This document shows, in pieces, positions 62,584-64,000 of a stretch of 64,000 nt of DNA. Under the pieces are notes generated by a model that was not told where the DNA came from, did no database searches, and saw only the letters and a program-made list of their open reading frames with translations. The position numbers and the translations under genes are program-made. Numbering within the stretch: the first letter of the stretch is position 1; every line of letters starts with the position of its first letter. This stretch comes from Mesotoga prima MesG1.Ag.4.2 (lineage in GTDB: Bacteria; Thermotogota; Thermotogae; Petrotogales; Kosmotogaceae): positions 2,170,001-2,234,000 of the forward strand of contig NC_017934.1 of assembly GCF_000147715.2 (NCBI RefSeq), given 5' to 3'.

Positions 62584-63747
62584 CTAGATGTCTACCCAGA
62601 TACTCCCCTTCTGAGAGCTTTCAACTGCCTTTCCGATAAACCTCACTCCTGCCAAGCCGTCTTCGACTGTTGGGAAATCGGCTCCAGACATGTCTTCTCC
62701 ACTCTTCTTCTTTATAAGAGTTGTTGCGAAATTCCGGTAGATGTTTGCAAAGGCTTCATAATATCCTTCTGGATGTCCGGCCGGAATTCTAGAAACGCTT
62801 GCAGCATTGGGCAGCATGTATCCACCACCCCTTGAGAGAATCTGGACCGGTTCCCCAACGTATGCTATCTTCAGGTAGTTTGGATTTTCCTGTTCCCACT
62901 CTATTGATCCCTTGCTTCCGAATATTCTGACTTTAAGGCCATTGTCATGACCAACAGCAACCTGGGAAGCCCAGAAGACACCCCGTGCCCCATTGCTGAA
63001 TCTAACGAGGATTTCGGCGTTATCATCCAGGGTTCTGCCCGGGACGAACGAGTCGAGACTGGCACAAAGCGACTTGAGCTTGAGGCCCGTGATGTAGGAA
63101 ACTGTATTTTCAATGTGACTTCCAATATCGCCGACACAGTTCGATTTTCCGGTCTGTGAGGGATCCGTTCTCCATGCTGCCTGCATGTTGCCGGTATCTT
63201 CCAGTCTTGTAGCTAGCCAGTCCTGAGCGTACTCACCCATGACAACCCGAATTTCACCTATTGCTCCATTCTGTATCATTTCCCTTGCGTGTTTTACCAT
63301 TGCATAACCGGAATAAGCGTATGCAACGGCAAAAAGCAAATTCTTCTTTTTTGCCAAATCCGCAAGTTCCTGTGCTTCAGATTCGTCGATTGCAAGAGGC
63401 TTTTCACAAACGACGTTTATATTTGCTTCAAGAAATTCCTTGGCAATTGGGAAGTGAGTGACATTTGGAGTACAGATACTTACGAAGTCAATTCCATCTT
63501 CTCGCTCAGATTCTTTTCTCGCCATTTCTTTGTAGTCCTTGTATACTCTATCATCAGAAACTCCAAGCTTTTTGGCCGTTCTTACAGTGTCGTCATAGTA
63601 AATCGAAAAACATCCGGCTACAAGCTTTGCAAGGCCGTCGATTGCTATTGCCTTTCTATGAACGTCACCGATAAACGAACCCTCGCCGCCGCCTACCATT
63701 CCATATCTTAGCTGACCAGCAGAGGCGACTTCCTTGCCTTCAATCAT
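62584..63747 (-). CDS. Gfo/Idh/MocA family oxidoreductase
   Basis: The 387-aa protein begins with a Rossmann loop GMVGGGEGSFIG. The family motif CEKPLA (catalytic Lys) is at about residue 117. The C-terminal domain has DIGSHIENTVSYITGL and the typical D-x-x-x-H. It oxidises a sugar or inositol hydroxyl with NAD(P). ATG 63747 is chosen because GAGGTGAGAG precedes it closely; an open frame extends 13 codons further without signal. It is the first gene of the operon. A TATAAT at 63830-63825 on the minus strand is a likely -10 element, with a poor -35. Confidence 0.9.
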   Translation of the reverse strand: MIEGKEVASAGQLRYGMVGGGEGSFIGDVHRKAIAIDGLAKLVAGCFSIYYDDTVRTAKKLGVSDDRVYKDYKEMARKESEREDGIDFVSICTPNVTHFPIAKEFLEANINVVCEKPLAIDESEAQELADLAKKKNLLFAVAYAYSGYAMVKHAREMIQNGAIGEIRVVMGEYAQDWLATRLEDTGNMQAAWRTDPSQTGKSNCVGDIGSHIENTVSYITGLKLKSLCASLDSFVPGRTLDDNAEILVRFSNGARGVFWASQVAVGHDNGLKVRIFGSKGSIEWEQENPNYLKIAYVGEPVQILSRGGGYMLPNAASVSRIPAGHPEGYYEAFANIYRNFATTLIKKKSGEDMSGADFPTVEDGLAGVRFIGKAVESSQKGSIWVDI

Positions 63748-64000
63748 CTCTCTCACCTCTCGTATATGATGTTTTCTTACGAACAAAACACTAAGAAGAT
63801 AAGGAATTTCTCCTATTCTCTAAAATTATAGCTAAAACCAGACCTAATTCTTGCATTGCATCTGACCAAAAGAACGAGTGAAAAACGAAAGAATTTTGCG
63901 AGAAACTGCATTGACTTTTGCTGTTTTCATCAGATGAAGAATAATCATCTCAGATCGTTCCTGAAGCGCCTATAGGATGTTCAAGTGAATTCTCGCAGCA

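Noticed and set aside
1-64000. tRNA, rRNA, CRISPR arrays, insertion sequences with transposase, prophage genes
   Set aside because: None was seen by reading both strands. Weak GTTCGA-like matches (for example near 38650) lack a cloverleaf.

Overview
The window is bacterial, gene-dense and compact. Coding is on both strands, Shine-Dalgarno sequences are strong (GGAGGTG type), and TTG and GTG starts are frequent. The gene set is typical of a fermentative Thermotogota member, and the proteins look most like the mesophilic Mesotoga/Kosmotoga branch. It includes two sugar ABC transporters of the ribose type, a GH1 glycosidase, ATP-type PEP carboxykinase, peptidase T, a Na+ pump decarboxylase beta subunit, desulforedoxin, indolepyruvate oxidoreductase remnants, and outer-membrane-like barrel proteins. 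That placement is inference from remembered families; no search was run.

Layout. 0-5.7 kb: the tail of an M3 peptidase, an exported TPR/propeller-like protein, a PfkB sugar kinase, then a block of decayed genes (iorB, iorA, osmC) and a tocopherol-cyclase-like protein. 5.7-8.1 kb: a minus-strand unit made of a strong promoter, a 35-codon leader ORF, a terminator with a competing antiterminator, three micro-ORFs and an ABC-2 exporter. This is the most interesting candidate system here. 8.2-12.6 kb: a PHP-domain protein, a YhaM-like HD nuclease, and a Na+-translocating decarboxylase beta subunit with a 43-aa gamma-like partner. 12.7-21.7 kb (mostly plus strand): GH1 glucosidase, DegV, MFS transporter, pepT, pckA and an ATP-grasp enzyme. 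Two stand-alone small minus-strand transcripts are predicted at 15.1-15.3 and 20.05-20.2 kb. 21.9-32 kb: ABC-F protein, M28 peptidase, outer-membrane-like protein, xpt, desulforedoxin and several hypotheticals, interleaved with pseudogenes (radical SAM, SDR, outer membrane protein). 32.6-39.9 kb (minus strand): threonine synthase, dnaK, hsp20, clpC and a 2-hydroxyacid dehydrogenase, forming a protein-quality-control block. 40-45.5 kb: a broken GNAT gene, an M24 peptidase with a tandem chagasin-like inhibitor, a PAS/GAF/GGDEF cyclase, a truncated nucleotidyltransferase, and one copy of a ~185-bp repeat. 45.7-51.1 kb: a LacI-type regulator with its operator, rbsA, rbsC, rbsB and a broken ribokinase. 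51-58 kb: the second repeat copy, a large lipoprotein subtilase and a VIT-VWA protein. 58-63.8 kb: a second sugar ABC transporter with a sugar isomerase and a Gfo/Idh/MocA dehydrogenase in one operon.

How the genes work together. Carbon enters through the two sugar ABC systems and through glycoside and peptide hydrolysis (GH1, pepT, M24, M28, M3, S8). pckA and the decarboxylase subunits belong to the C4/pyruvate node and to Na+ energetics. DnaK, Hsp20 and ClpC form a chaperone cluster.

A window-wide oddity is the number of broken genes (nine recognised). Several carry more than one lesion or internal deletions, beside intact neighbours. This points to ongoing gene loss rather than simple sequencing error, although single-lesion cases could be error.
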